A DNA stretch of 46,704 nt, taken from positions 1 to 46,704 of the forward strand of contig NZ_FCOE02000053.1 of the NCBI RefSeq assembly GCF_001544915.2, written 5' to 3'. This document shows positions 7,681 through 16,242 of the stretch, piece by piece. The translations under genes and the position numbers were made by a program. This DNA comes from Caballeronia pedi (lineage in GTDB: Bacteria; Pseudomonadota; Gammaproteobacteria; Burkholderiales; Burkholderiaceae). How positions within the stretch are numbered: position 1 is the first letter of the stretch; each line of letters opens with the position of its first letter. Under the pieces are notes generated by a model. The model searched no databases. It was not told where the DNA came from and was given only the letters and a program-made list of their open reading frames with translations.

Positions 7681-8670
7681 ATGTCCAAAAGCAGAACAAC
7701 CGCCGATCGTCGCGCTTTCCTGTCCCTCTCCGTCCGCGCCGCTGCGAGCGCCGCTGCATTCGCCGCGATGCCCGCATCGTTTGCGCAGCAAGGCGCGTCG
7801 GGACAAGCGCGCGTGCTTCGTGTCGGCAACCAGAAAGGCTATCTGAATCTGCTCAAGGGACGCGGCACGCTGGAGAAACGGCTGGCCCCGCTCAACGTAT
7901 CGGTGAGCTGGACGGAGTTCTCCGCCGGCCCGGTGCAACTGGAAGCGCTCAACGTCGGCTCGATCGATTTCGGCGATGTCGGCGAAGCGCCGCCCATCTT
8001 CGCGCAGGCCGCGGGCGCGCCGCTCGCCTACGTCGCGGCGACGCCGGCGCGGCCGCGCTCCGAAGCCGTGATCGTGCCCGCGCAATCGTCCATCCGGAGC
8101 GTGGCGGATCTGAAGGGCAAGCGCGTGGCGCTGAACAAGGGCAGCAACGTTCACTACTTTCTCGCGAAGCTGCTGCATCAGCATGGCCTTCGATATGGCG
8201 ACGTCGAGCTGGCCTTTCTCGCGCCCGCCGATGCGCGCGCCGCGTTCGAGCGCGGCTCCATCGACGCGTGGGTCATCTGGGACCCGTTCTTCGCCGCCGC
8301 GCAGAAGACGCTGGATGCGCGCATCGTGGCGGATGCGAGCGGTGTCGTCGGCAATCGCGCGTACTACTTTTCATCGCAGAGTTATGTGGCGAAGAATTCC
8401 GATGTGATTCGCATCGTCATCGAGGAAATCAAGGCGGTCGATCAATGGGGCAAGCAGCATCCCGACGAACTCGCGAGCGAGCTCGCGCGGCTGTGGGGCT
8501 TGCCGAAGCCGGTCGTCGAGCTTGCGGTGAGCCGGCAGGTGTTCGGCACCGAGGCCATTACACGCAGCATCATCAATGAACAGCAACAGATCGCGGATAC
8601 CTTCGTCGAGCTAGGCCTGATACCGAAGCACGTCGATGTGCTCAAGGCGGCGCCGCCCGATCTCGCCTGA
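7681..8670 (+). CDS. SsuA-like aliphatic sulfonate ABC transporter substrate-binding protein
   Basis: A 329-residue periplasmic binding protein of the SsuA/TauA family. It has a Tat-like signal peptide (DRRAFLSLS at 9-17, cleavage probably after about A35), then VLRVGNQKGYLNLLKGRGTLEKRL, WTEFSAGPVQLEALNVGSIDFGDVGEAPPIFAQAAG and FLAPADARAAFERGSIDAWVIWDPF, all hallmarks of sulfonate-binding family members. It would capture a sulfonate for an ATP-driven permease, but no SsuB or SsuC gene is adjacent, so it is an orphan binding protein here. It diverges from the ssuD transcription unit. The gene at 10406-11362 is a paralogue sharing the TLEKRLAPL, WTEF and APPxFA blocks. Ligand is inferred from family and context. 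Confidence 0.9.
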   Translation: MSKSRTTADRRAFLSLSVRAAASAAAFAAMPASFAQQGASGQARVLRVGNQKGYLNLLKGRGTLEKRLAPLNVSVSWTEFSAGPVQLEALNVGSIDFGDVGEAPPIFAQAAGAPLAYVAATPARPRSEAVIVPAQSSIRSVADLKGKRVALNKGSNVHYFLAKLLHQHGLRYGDVELAFLAPADARAAFERGSIDAWVIWDPFFAAAQKTLDARIVADASGVVGNRAYYFSSQSYVAKNSDVIRIVIEEIKAVDQWGKQHPDELASELARLWGLPKPVVELAVSRQVFGTEAITRSIINEQQQIADTFVELGLIPKHVDVLKAAPPDLA

Positions 8671-8677
8671 AGCACGT

Positions 8678-8699
8678 GCGCCGGCTCAGCCGCCGGCGC
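8678..8699. terminator. GC-rich hairpin between convergent genes
   Basis: GCGCCGGC-TCAGCC-GCCGGCGC is a perfect 8-bp stem with a 6-nt loop, right after the binding-protein gene and overlapping the end of the convergent small gene. No U-run follows on either side, so it is only terminator-like. Confidence 0.38.
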
Positions 8700-8910
8700 G
8701 CCCGGACTTGCCGCGCTGATCGATCCAGAGCCGGGCCCAGCGCGCCGCATACGCGATGGCATGATCGGCTTCGAAAAAGTAGTCGAGCGCATCGAACGTA
8801 TGCGATGCGCGACTCTCCGGCGTAGCGCTCTCGATGATCAGATTCGCCGCGTACAGACCGCTCGGCAAAGCGTACGCGGACGGCGCCACGTCATATCCCT
8901 TGTATCGCAT
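8686..8910 (-). CDS. Small conserved-looking hypothetical protein
   Basis: The preferred start at 8910 gives 74 residues beginning MRYKGYDVAPSAYALPSG, with a two-strand-like N-terminal part (YAANLIIESATP), a helical middle (TFDALDYFFEADHAIAYAARWARLWIDQ) and a basic tail. The layout resembles small soluble proteins of unknown function that are common in Burkholderia, but I cannot assign a family with certainty. No strong SD is visible. It is convergent with the SsuA-like gene upstream and divergent from the porin. A longer frame to 8991 exists but its extra N-terminus lacks protein-like character. Confidence 0.6.
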   Translation of the reverse strand: MRYKGYDVAPSAYALPSGLYAANLIIESATPESRASHTFDALDYFFEADHAIAYAARWARLWIDQRGKSGRAGG

Positions 8911-9035
8911 GAGGGTGTTCCAATGTCGTCCCAAGCGCTCAATGCTAGGGGCCTGCGCACGCTTCCCCAACCAATGCTTTGACGAAAGCAAATCAGCGGC
9001 GGCATCAGTTGATCATCACATCGCGCTGCGTGAAT

Positions 9036-9049
9036 TGCGATGTATCGCA
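9036..9049. promoter_or_regulatory. Palindrome upstream of the porin gene
   Basis: TGCGAT-GT-ATCGCA, a perfect 6-bp inverted repeat with a 2-bp centre, lies 130 bp before the porin start in an otherwise A/T-richer stretch. It may be an operator. No clear -35/-10 pair could be tied to it, and the remainder of 8911-9178 shows nothing else. Confidence 0.25.
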
Positions 9050-9178
9050 TAAATTGTTCGGATTACAAATGACTGAATAGAACGATTACACATGAGAAAT
9101 CGATCGTTCGACTTCAGTAAGCGCGACCGTAAGATCGGCTTCCCCAAAAACTCGTGGTTAACACGTACAAGGAAGTCA

Positions 9179-10372
9179 ATGAAACGAGTCGCACTCGCCG
9201 GCGCTACCGGCATTCTGGTCACTCTTCCGGGCATCGTGCAGGCACAAAGCTCGGTCACGCTGTACGGGCTCATCGACGCGGGTATCGCCTATACGAACAA
9301 TCAGCGCGGCGCGCACAACTTTCAGGCGACGAGCGGCAAGCTCAACGGCAGCCGCTGGGGCCTGAAGGGCGTCGAGGATCTGGGCGGCGGCTACAGGACG
9401 GTCTTCACGCTCGAAAGCGGCTTTCGCGTGAACGACGGCACGCTTGCACAGGGCGGCCGCGAATTCGGGAGGCAGGCGTTCGTGGGCGTCGCGAAGACCG
9501 GCGTGGGCACGCTCACCTTCGGACGTCAATACGATCCGAACACGGACCTCGTCGCCGCGTACGCGGGTCCGGGCTTCTGGTCTCCGTCCACGCACGTCGG
9601 CGACAACGACAATCTGAACCAGACCTTCCGCATCAACAATGCCGTGAAGTTTCGCAGCGACACAATCGCCGGGTTCAGCGTCGATGCACTCTATGCGTTC
9701 AGCAACCAGGCCAACAGCGGCGCGGGCACGGGCTTCGGCAACAACCGGGCGTGGGGTGTGGCGGCGAACTACGTGAACGGGCCGCTTTCCGTCGGCGGCG
9801 GCTATGTGCTGCTCGATCATCCGAACGTCGCATCGAACACGGCAGGCGCGGTGGGTGGCGCATCGGCCACGACCGGCGATGACTACAGCGGCGCGTTCTT
9901 CTACGGCCTGAACAGCGGCGTGGCGCGTCAGCAGATTGCGGTTGCAGGCGCGAACTACGCGCTCGGCGCCGTCGCGACGCTCGGCTTCGCGTTCAGCCAC
10001 ACGCAGCTCGACTACAACGACGGCTCGTCACGCAAGTTCAACAACTACGACGTCAACGCGCGCTACAACCTGACGCCCGCGACGACGCTCGTCGGCGTCT
10101 ACACGTTCACCGACGGCCGCGCGAACAGCCTGCCCGGCACCGCCGGCGCGACGCTCAAACCGCGCTGGCATCAGTTCACGCTTGGCGTCGACTATGTGCT
10201 CTCGAAGCGCACCGATCTGTATCTGTCCGCCGTGTATCAGCTCGCATCGGGCGATGCGTCCACGCGCGTGGGCAGCGGTTATCAAAAGATCGCGGCGATC
10301 GCGGACGCGGGCACGCCTTCATCGACGAACCGGCAGGTCGCGGCTTTCGGCGGCGTGCGCGTGCGCTTCTGA
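9179..10372 (+). CDS. Gram-negative trimeric porin (Burkholderiales OmpC-like)
   Basis: An outer-membrane general diffusion porin of 397 residues. It has a Sec signal peptide (MKRVALAGATGILVTLPGIVQA, cleavage after QA), then QSSVTLYGLIDAGIAY, the standard first strand of Burkholderiales porins, SRWGLKGVEDLGGGYRTVFTLESGF, and a final strand ending in Phe (GGVRVRF), the signal for Bam-mediated insertion. Length and strand pattern fit a 16-stranded barrel. The ATG at 9179 has AAGGAAG just upstream; the frame extends 29 codons further but that part is not a signal peptide. It lies between two SsuA-like binding-protein genes, suggesting sulfonate or other anion entry, but no selectivity residues can be read. 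Confidence 0.93.
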   Translation: MKRVALAGATGILVTLPGIVQAQSSVTLYGLIDAGIAYTNNQRGAHNFQATSGKLNGSRWGLKGVEDLGGGYRTVFTLESGFRVNDGTLAQGGREFGRQAFVGVAKTGVGTLTFGRQYDPNTDLVAAYAGPGFWSPSTHVGDNDNLNQTFRINNAVKFRSDTIAGFSVDALYAFSNQANSGAGTGFGNNRAWGVAANYVNGPLSVGGGYVLLDHPNVASNTAGAVGGASATTGDDYSGAFFYGLNSGVARQQIAVAGANYALGAVATLGFAFSHTQLDYNDGSSRKFNNYDVNARYNLTPATTLVGVYTFTDGRANSLPGTAGATLKPRWHQFTLGVDYVLSKRTDLYLSAVYQLASGDASTRVGSGYQKIAAIADAGTPSSTNRQVAAFGGVRVRF

Positions 10373-10405
10373 CGCCGATGGCTTCGTGACTGGCGATTCC
10401 ACGAC

Positions 10406-11362
10406 TCAGGCCAGCACCGCGTCCTTCGTCGTGATCTTGCGCGGGATCAGCTTGAGTTCGTGGAACGTATCGGCGATGCGTTGCTGCTCGTCGAGAACGG
10501 CCGCGTCGATCGGTCGATAGACGTGTTCGTAATGCTGCAAGCCGGTCTGGATCGTGGCGGCGTCGAGCCCCTGAATCGGTGCGAGCTGCGCGGCGGCGAC
10601 CCCGACGTTCTGCCTGATCCACTGTCCTTCCTTGCCGAGTTCGTCCATCGTGATGGCGATGACGTCCTTGCGCTTTTGCGCGTACTCGCGCTGGCTGAGA
10701 AAGAACTGGTGATGACTGGCTACGCCTTGCGCATCGGCCAGCAAACGCGCGTTGCCTTGCGATTGCGCTGCGGCGAGGAACGGGTCCCAGATCGCCCAGG
10801 CGTCGATGGCCTGACGCTCGAGCGCCGCGCGCGCATCGGCAGGCGCGAGATAGGCCGGCTGGATATCGCCATAGTCGAGGCCGTGCTTGCGCAGCAGCGC
10901 GATGATGAACCAGTGCACGTCCGATCCGCGATTGAAGGCGACCTTCTTGCCCTTCAGGTCGGCGACCGTCTTGATCGGAGAATCCTTCGCGACCACCACG
11001 CCTTCTGCGCGCGGCGTCGGCACCTCGTAGGCCGTATAGACGAAGTCCGCGCCAGCGGCCGGCGCGAACACGGGCGGCGCCTCGCCCACATAGCCGAAGT
11101 CGATCGCACCGACGTTCAGGCCTTCGAGCAACTGCGGTCCCGCCGGGAACTCGGTCCAGGTGACCTTCACGCCCAGCGGCGCGAGCCGCTTCTCAAGCGT
11201 GCCTTTCGCCTTGAGCAGCACGAGCGTGCTCGCAGCCTTCTGATAACCGATGCGAAACTGATCGTCGGCGAACTTCGCCCATGACGGCAAAGCGATGCCG
11301 GCCAGCGCGGCGGGAAGCGTGGCGAGGAAGGTCCGGCGGCCCCGCGAGGTCGTTCGATTCAT
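10406..11362 (-). CDS. Second SsuA-like aliphatic sulfonate substrate-binding protein
   Basis: A 318-residue SsuA/TauA-family periplasmic protein with a Tat-like leader (RGRRTFLATLP, cleavage probably after about A29). It carries FRIGYQKAASTLVLLKAKGTLEKRL, WTEFPAGPQLLEGLNVGAIDFGYVGEAPPVFAPAAGAD, and the paired YLAPADARAALERQAIDAWAIWDPF block. It is a paralogue of the protein at 7681-8670, so the two probably arose by duplication and may differ in ligand. No permease or ATPase gene is adjacent; it ends convergently with the porin. A sigma70-like promoter is seen about 70 bp upstream. Ligand assignment rests on family only. Confidence 0.9.
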   Translation of the reverse strand: MNRTTSRGRRTFLATLPAALAGIALPSWAKFADDQFRIGYQKAASTLVLLKAKGTLEKRLAPLGVKVTWTEFPAGPQLLEGLNVGAIDFGYVGEAPPVFAPAAGADFVYTAYEVPTPRAEGVVVAKDSPIKTVADLKGKKVAFNRGSDVHWFIIALLRKHGLDYGDIQPAYLAPADARAALERQAIDAWAIWDPFLAAAQSQGNARLLADAQGVASHHQFFLSQREYAQKRKDVIAITMDELGKEGQWIRQNVGVAAAQLAPIQGLDAATIQTGLQHYEHVYRPIDAAVLDEQQRIADTFHELKLIPRKITTKDAVLA

Positions 11363-11428
11363 GCTAAAGCGTCCGTGGTGATCAGTGAGAGTGAAGCCGT
11401 GCGCGGTCCGCCGCGCGGAGGGCGAGCC

Positions 11429-11456
11429 ATGCTATCCCGCGCGTCGGCAACGGCAA
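11429..11456 (-). promoter_or_regulatory. Candidate promoter of the second SsuA-like gene
   Basis: On the minus strand TTGCCG (11451-11456), a 16-bp spacer and TAGCAT (11429-11434) form a plausible sigma70 promoter about 65 bp before the ATG at 11362. A run GCTAAGCTAAGC (in 11471-11485) just above it is a short direct repeat of unknown meaning. Confidence 0.33.
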
Positions 11457-11574
11457 AATGATCTTTCGAGCTAAGCTAAGCAGCGCAAGTCAGAACGCGG
11501 CGGATTCGAGCGCGTTTATTCGTTTTACTAAGTATTTTCGATTGACGCGACGATACGCCGCGTGTGCTTCTACG

Positions 11575-12330
11575 TTAAATCGCGTCCTGCGTCTTCGACG
11601 ACGCTTCGTGCGCACGCCGCAAGCGCTCGCGGCTGTTCGACAGATGCATCCGCATGGCCGCACGCGCCGCCTCGGGATCGCGGCGCTCGATCGCATCGTA
11701 GATGTCTTCATGCTCGCGGTTCACGCGGTCGAGATAGCTGCCCGGATCGTTGTGCGCGAGCGCCGCCGAATTGACGCGCGTGCGCGGAATGATGGTGTTG
11801 CCGAGCTGGCTCAGGATGCTGTGGAAATAACGGTTGCCGGTGGCCTTGGCGAGTTCGAGATGGAACGCGACATCGGCGACGACCGCGTTGCCCTCGCCCG
11901 CATCGATGAGCCGCTCGAATTCGTCGAGCGCGCGGCGCATCTGCGCGAGGTTTTCATCCGTGCGTCGCATGGCGGCGAGCCCGGCCGCCTCCGCTTCGAG
12001 ACTGATGCGCAACTCGAGGATCGCCATCACGTCGCGCACCGTGAGATCGCCCGCGGCCTCGATCTGGAAACGGTCCTGATCGCCCGCTTCGAGCACGAAA
12101 GTGCCGATGCCGTGACGCGTCTGCACGAGCCGCGCTGCCTGCAGCCGCGAGATGGATTCGCGCACGACCGTTCGGCTCACGCCCAGTTGGGCCATGATTT
12201 CCGATTCCGTCGGCAGCTTGTCGCCGGGTTGCAGCGCGCCGCTGCGAATCCGCTCGGACAACTCGGCGACGACTTCCTCGGTGAGATTGCGAGAGCGGCG
12301 AAGCGCGCCGGACGCGAGGGCTTGGGACAT
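11575..12330 (-). CDS. FadR-subfamily GntR transcriptional regulator
   Basis: A 251-residue regulator: winged HTH at about 10-80 (LTEEVVAELSERIRSGALQPGDKLPTESE... then QLGVSRTVVRESISRLQAARLV) and an all-helical FCD ligand domain at about 95-235, with metal-binding type residues in ELRISLEAEAAGLAA, DVAFHLELAKATGNRYF and REHEDIYDAIERRDPEAA. FCD regulators usually respond to organic acids or sugar acids and repress adjacent catabolic or transport genes. Here the neighbours are the second SsuA-like gene (same strand, 212 bp downstream) and an unlinked hypothetical gene, so the target is uncertain. ATG at 12330 is used; upstream codons in the frame look non-coding. Confidence 0.92.
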   Translation of the reverse strand: MSQALASGALRRSRNLTEEVVAELSERIRSGALQPGDKLPTESEIMAQLGVSRTVVRESISRLQAARLVQTRHGIGTFVLEAGDQDRFQIEAAGDLTVRDVMAILELRISLEAEAAGLAAMRRTDENLAQMRRALDEFERLIDAGEGNAVVADVAFHLELAKATGNRYFHSILSQLGNTIIPRTRVNSAALAHNDPGSYLDRVNREHEDIYDAIERRDPEAARAAMRMHLSNSRERLRRAHEASSKTQDAI

Positions 12331-12930
12331 TGAAGGGCCGATCTTTGATGTGCTCGATGAGCAATTATAGGGCGCGGGACAGCTTGTACGATGACTATCG
12401 ACTTCAGATCGAATTTGCGGCGGCACCCGTGCGTCATTTAGAAGCAGCACTCGCTGTACTGGCGATATCGAATCGGCCCCGGCGCGGATACGCATCGGGC
12501 TGCTTTGACCATGATGGAAAACCCCCGCGAAATCATGCGATTAGGGACAAAACAAACCGTTGATAAACCGTCTGTTGCGGCGTAAAGTTGAAGTACCGCA
12601 TGAAGTGAAACCGCGCCAGCCAGACGGCATACGCCGCACGCGGGCGGTCGCAGTTCGTCTGGAACAATGCAGGTTCGCTTTATCGGCCGGCTCGCGAATC
12701 CATGTCCGCATCCGTTGGATTCGCCATCTTCTCGCGCACTCGCGGGCCAGAATCAGCGGTTCACCGGCTCGTCGCCGCGCGTGTCTATGCGCTACACCAC
12801 GCGGCTTGCGCCTCTCGCGCGTCTCGCTCATCGATCAGGCGGCTGCCGGTGCATCTCCGTATTCACATTCGCCGGATTCGCGGCGATACTGAGGCGCGGC
12901 ATCGAAGTTGGCAGGCAAGGAGACGAGCAA
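12331..12930. other. 600-bp gene-free stretch
   Basis: No reading frame here has a convincing start, SD and protein character; the plus-strand frame running into the next gene reads as Arg/Ser/Pro-rich nonsense before 12931. A direct repeat AAACCGT (12555-12561 and 12566-12572, 11-bp period) is the only structure noted. It should hold the promoters of the GntR gene and of the hypothetical gene at 12931, but none is clear. Confidence 0.4.
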
Positions 12931-13353
12931 ATGATGCGTGAAGTCAGTGGAGCGTTCTTTGGCTCCCGTAAGCTGGACGAAGCACTGGAAGATCTACGCG
13001 CGGAAGGCATCGCGGGCGACCGGGTCCGCCTCGCGAACATGAGCGGCTTTGCCGACTTCCGTGCATCGCAGACACAGAATGCCGCCTTGCAGACGCAATG
13101 GATCACGGCGGAATATGCGGGCCACGGCGAACATCTCGGCGTTGTCGATACGCACGACTATCCGTTCGGCCTCGACGTTTCCGGCGACGACATCCTCCCC
13201 TCGTTCGGCGCCGACGGCGGCGATGCGGACGCGGTGTGCGGGGTCACGCGCGTGATCGTCAGCATTCGCGACGACGCGGAGATGCGTGCGGTCTGCGACA
13301 TCTTCTCGCGACTCGGCACCGACGATATCGACGTGGAAGGCGCGACGGTCTGA
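12931..13353 (+). CDS. Hypothetical soluble acidic protein, possibly stress-related
   Basis: A 140-residue protein starting at ATG 12931 with SD AAGGAG 8 nt upstream (a second ATG follows directly). The N-terminal part, VSGAFFGSRKLDEALEDLRAEGIAGDRVRLA, resembles the ferredoxin-like opening of YflT/general-stress-type proteins, in which a helix pairs with a short strand. The C-terminal part, CGVTRVIVSIRDDAEMRAVCDIFSRLGTDDIDVEGATV, looks like a second beta-alpha-beta unit of the same kind. The protein is strongly acidic. This suggests a small two-strand/helix repeat fold, but family membership is a guess and the function unknown. A clear hairpin follows the gene. Confidence 0.75.
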   Translation: MMREVSGAFFGSRKLDEALEDLRAEGIAGDRVRLANMSGFADFRASQTQNAALQTQWITAEYAGHGEHLGVVDTHDYPFGLDVSGDDILPSFGADGGDADAVCGVTRVIVSIRDDAEMRAVCDIFSRLGTDDIDVEGATV

Positions 13354-13377
13354 TTCGCGCCGATTGAACCTCGCGAA

Positions 13378-13403
13378 GGCGCACGTTCCTCGTCGCGTGC
13401 GCC
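13378..13403 (+). terminator. Terminator-like hairpin after the hypothetical gene
   Basis: GGCGCACG, a 10-nt loop and CGTGCGCC form a perfect 8-bp stem 25 bp after the stop codon at 13353, followed by CCCATCTTTC. The U-content is modest. Confidence 0.5.
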
Positions 13404-13566
13404 CCCATCTTTCGCCCTGACGCGCCGCCCTCCCTCTCAACGCACAAGCCTTGCCTCGCCTCGGCTTGCATTTCGCATTCAAGATGCATAACGCAAAATG
13501 CCATCGGGTATATGGCATGCTGCATGCAAATCTTCGCCCTCCGACGCCGCCATATCGGCCCTGCTC

Positions 13567-16236
13567 ATGGATGTCCGCAAAAATACCCGCAAATCAGCCG
13601 CTCACGACGAAAGCGCGGCCCCGTCGCGCGCCGGCTTCGTCCGTGTGCGCGGCGCGCGTGAGCACAATCTGAAGAACGTCGATGTCGACGTGCCGCGCGA
13701 TGCGCTCGTCGTCTTCACCGGCGTATCGGGTTCCGGCAAATCGTCGCTGGCATTCGGCACGCTCTACGCCGAAGCGCAGCGGCGCTATTTCGAGTCGGTC
13801 GCGCCGTATGCGCGGCGTCTCATCGAACAGGTCGGTGTGCCGCAGGTCGACTCCATCGAGGGCTTGCCACCCGCCGTCGCGCTTCAGCAGCAGCGTGGCG
13901 CGCCGAATGCGCGTTCGTCGGTCGGCAGCGTGACGACGCTTTCGAGCCTCGTGCGCATGCTCTACTCGCGCACCGGCAGCTATCCGCCGAAGCAGCCGAT
14001 GCTCTACGCCGAAGATTTCTCGCCGAACACGGTTCAGGGCGCGTGCCCCGTGTGTCACGGCCTCGGACGCGTCTACGAAGTCACCGAAAAGTCGATGGTG
14101 CCCGACGACTCGCTGACGATCCGCGAGCGCGCCGTCGCCGCCTGGCCGCCTGCGTGGCACGGGCAGAATCTGCGCGACATCCTCGTGACGCTCGGCTATG
14201 ACGTCGATACACCGTGGCGCGACTTGCCGAAGAAGGACCGCGACTGGATTCTCTTCACCGAAGACCAGCCGACGGCGCCGGTCTACGCCGGACTCACGCC
14301 GAAGGAAACGCAGGCGGCGTTGAAGCGCGGCGCGGAACCGAGCTATCAGGGCACCTTCACCGGCGCGCGCCGTTACGTGCTGCATACCTTCGCGCACACG
14401 CAAAGCGCGCTCATGAAAAAGCGCGTGTCGCGCTTCATGATTGGCAGCGATTGCCGCGCGTGTCACGGCAAGCGGCTCAAGAAGGAGGCGCTGTCCGTGA
14501 CCTTCGCGGGCCTCGATATCGCCGAATTCGCGCGCTTGCCGCTCAACCGTCTCGCCGATCTGCTCGGGCCCATCGCGCGCGGCGAGTGGCCCGATGACGA
14601 CGGCGCGCCAGCTTCGCCGCTCGCGAAGAAAGACCGGATCGCGGCCACCGCCAAGCGCGTCGCGGCAGGCGGCTCGGCGCACAAGGCCGCGCCGGACGTG
14701 CGCCGCACCGCGAACCTCTCCAGCGAGAAACGCGCCGCCGCCGAGCGCATCGCCGCTGAACTGCTGGAGCGGCTCGCCACGCTGATCGATCTCGGCCTCG
14801 GTTATCTGTCGCTCGACCGCGCGACGCCCACGCTGTCCTCCGGCGAACTGCAACGTCTGCGACTCGCTACGCAGCTCGCGTCGCAACTCTTCGGCGTCGT
14901 GTACGTGCTCGACGAACCCTCCGCGGGCCTGCATCCCGCCGACAGCGAAGCGCTCTTCGCCGCCTTGCTACGCCTGAAGGCCGCGGGCAATTCGCTCTTT
15001 GTCATCGAGCACGATCTGCATACGATGCGCCGGGCGGACTGGCTCGTCGATGTCGGTCCGGAGGCGGGCGAGCGCGGCGGTCACGTGCTGTACAGCGGGC
15101 CGCCCGACGGCCTCGCATCGATCGAGGAATCGCAGACGCGCAAGCATCTGTTCGCGCCGAAGCAGACGATCGCACGCGCCACGCGCGAGCCGCGCGGCTG
15201 GCTGCGGCTCGAAGGCATCACGCGCAACAACCTGCATGGCATCGACGCCGCGTTTCCGCTCGGCGCCTTCACGGCGGTCACGGGCATATCGGGATCGGGC
15301 AAGTCGAGCCTCGTGAGTCAGGCGCTGCCCGAGCTCGTCGCGCAACGGCTCGGGCGCGCGCTCGACGACACGGAGGAAGACGAACAGGACCCGCTCTTCA
15401 CGCCAGCGGCTGCATCGGCTGACGGACGCATCGTCGAAGGGATGGAAACGATCCGGCGTCTCGTGCGTGTCGATCAGAAACCGATCGGCCGCACGCCACG
15501 CTCGAACCTCGCGACCTATACGGGCCTTTTCGATCACGTGCGCAAGCTGTTCGCGAATACGCCCGCCGCACGCAAGCGCCGCTACGGCGCGGGGCGTTTC
15601 TCGTTCAACGTCGCGCAAGGGCGCTGCCCGACATGCGAGGGCGAAGGCTTCGTCAGCGTCGAACTGTTGTTCCTGCCGAGCGTCTATACGTCCTGCGCGA
15701 CGTGTCAGGGCTCGCGTTACAACCCGCAGACGCTGGAAATCGAATGGCAAGGCAAGAACATCGCGGATGTGCTCGACATGAGCGTCGACGCCGCTTGCGC
15801 TTTCTTCGCCGATGAACCGAACGTGATGCGCGCGCTCGCCGTATTACGCGATATCGGACTGGGTTATCTGCGGCTCGGGCAGCCCGCGACGGAGCTTTCG
15901 GGCGGCGAAGCGCAGCGCATCAAGCTCGCGACGGAACTTCAGCGAGCGCATCGAGGCGATACGCTCTATATCCTCGATGAACCCACGACGGGCCTTCACC
16001 CCGCCGACGTCGACCGGCTGATGACGCAATTGCATGGGCTCGTGGATGCGGGCAATACCGTGGTCGTCGTGGAGCATGACATGCGCGTTGCATCGCTGTC
16101 CGATTGGGTCATCGATATCGGTCCCGGCGCGGGTGAGGATGGCGGCAGGATCGTGGTCGCGGGTGCGCCGTCGAGCGTCGCGAAGTTTGCTTCCAGTAGA
16201 ACGTCCACTTATTTGCGGGACGCCATGAATCTTTAG
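13567..16236 (+). CDS. Class II UvrA-like ABC ATPase (UvrA2-type, no UvrB-binding domain)
   Basis: An 889-residue DNA-damage-type ABC ATPase with two nucleotide-binding halves: Walker A TGVSGSGKSS at 51 and VTGISGSGKS at 571; signatures LSSGELQRLRL at 423 and LSGGEAQRIKL at 778; Walker B VYVLDEPSAGLH near 445 and LYILDEPTTGLH at 800. Zinc-type CxxC pairs are at C160/C163 with C296/C299, and C687/C690 with C710/C713. Between PYARRLIEQVG and the second CxxC pair it is shorter than housekeeping UvrA and lacks the block that binds UvrB. That is the class II UvrA pattern, linked in other bacteria to damage tolerance or to self-protection against DNA-binding antibiotics. ATG at 13567 is preferred; the frame opens 23 codons earlier. 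It is a lone gene, convergent with the YdcF-like gene. Confidence 0.93.
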   Translation: MDVRKNTRKSAAHDESAAPSRAGFVRVRGAREHNLKNVDVDVPRDALVVFTGVSGSGKSSLAFGTLYAEAQRRYFESVAPYARRLIEQVGVPQVDSIEGLPPAVALQQQRGAPNARSSVGSVTTLSSLVRMLYSRTGSYPPKQPMLYAEDFSPNTVQGACPVCHGLGRVYEVTEKSMVPDDSLTIRERAVAAWPPAWHGQNLRDILVTLGYDVDTPWRDLPKKDRDWILFTEDQPTAPVYAGLTPKETQAALKRGAEPSYQGTFTGARRYVLHTFAHTQSALMKKRVSRFMIGSDCRACHGKRLKKEALSVTFAGLDIAEFARLPLNRLADLLGPIARGEWPDDDGAPASPLAKKDRIAATAKRVAAGGSAHKAAPDVRRTANLSSEKRAAAERIAAELLERLATLIDLGLGYLSLDRATPTLSSGELQRLRLATQLASQLFGVVYVLDEPSAGLHPADSEALFAALLRLKAAGNSLFVIEHDLHTMRRADWLVDVGPEAGERGGHVLYSGPPDGLASIEESQTRKHLFAPKQTIARATREPRGWLRLEGITRNNLHGIDAAFPLGAFTAVTGISGSGKSSLVSQALPELVAQRLGRALDDTEEDEQDPLFTPAAASADGRIVEGMETIRRLVRVDQKPIGRTPRSNLATYTGLFDHVRKLFANTPAARKRRYGAGRFSFNVAQGRCPTCEGEGFVSVELLFLPSVYTSCATCQGSRYNPQTLEIEWQGKNIADVLDMSVDAACAFFADEPNVMRALAVLRDIGLGYLRLGQPATELSGGEAQRIKLATELQRAHRGDTLYILDEPTTGLHPADVDRLMTQLHGLVDAGNTVVVVEHDMRVASLSDWVIDIGPGAGEDGGRIVVAGAPSSVAKFASSRTSTYLRDAMNL

Positions 16237-16242
16237 GTCCAT

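Noticed and set aside
12555..12572. AAACCGT direct repeat in the gene-free stretch
   Set aside because: Only two short copies; could be chance.
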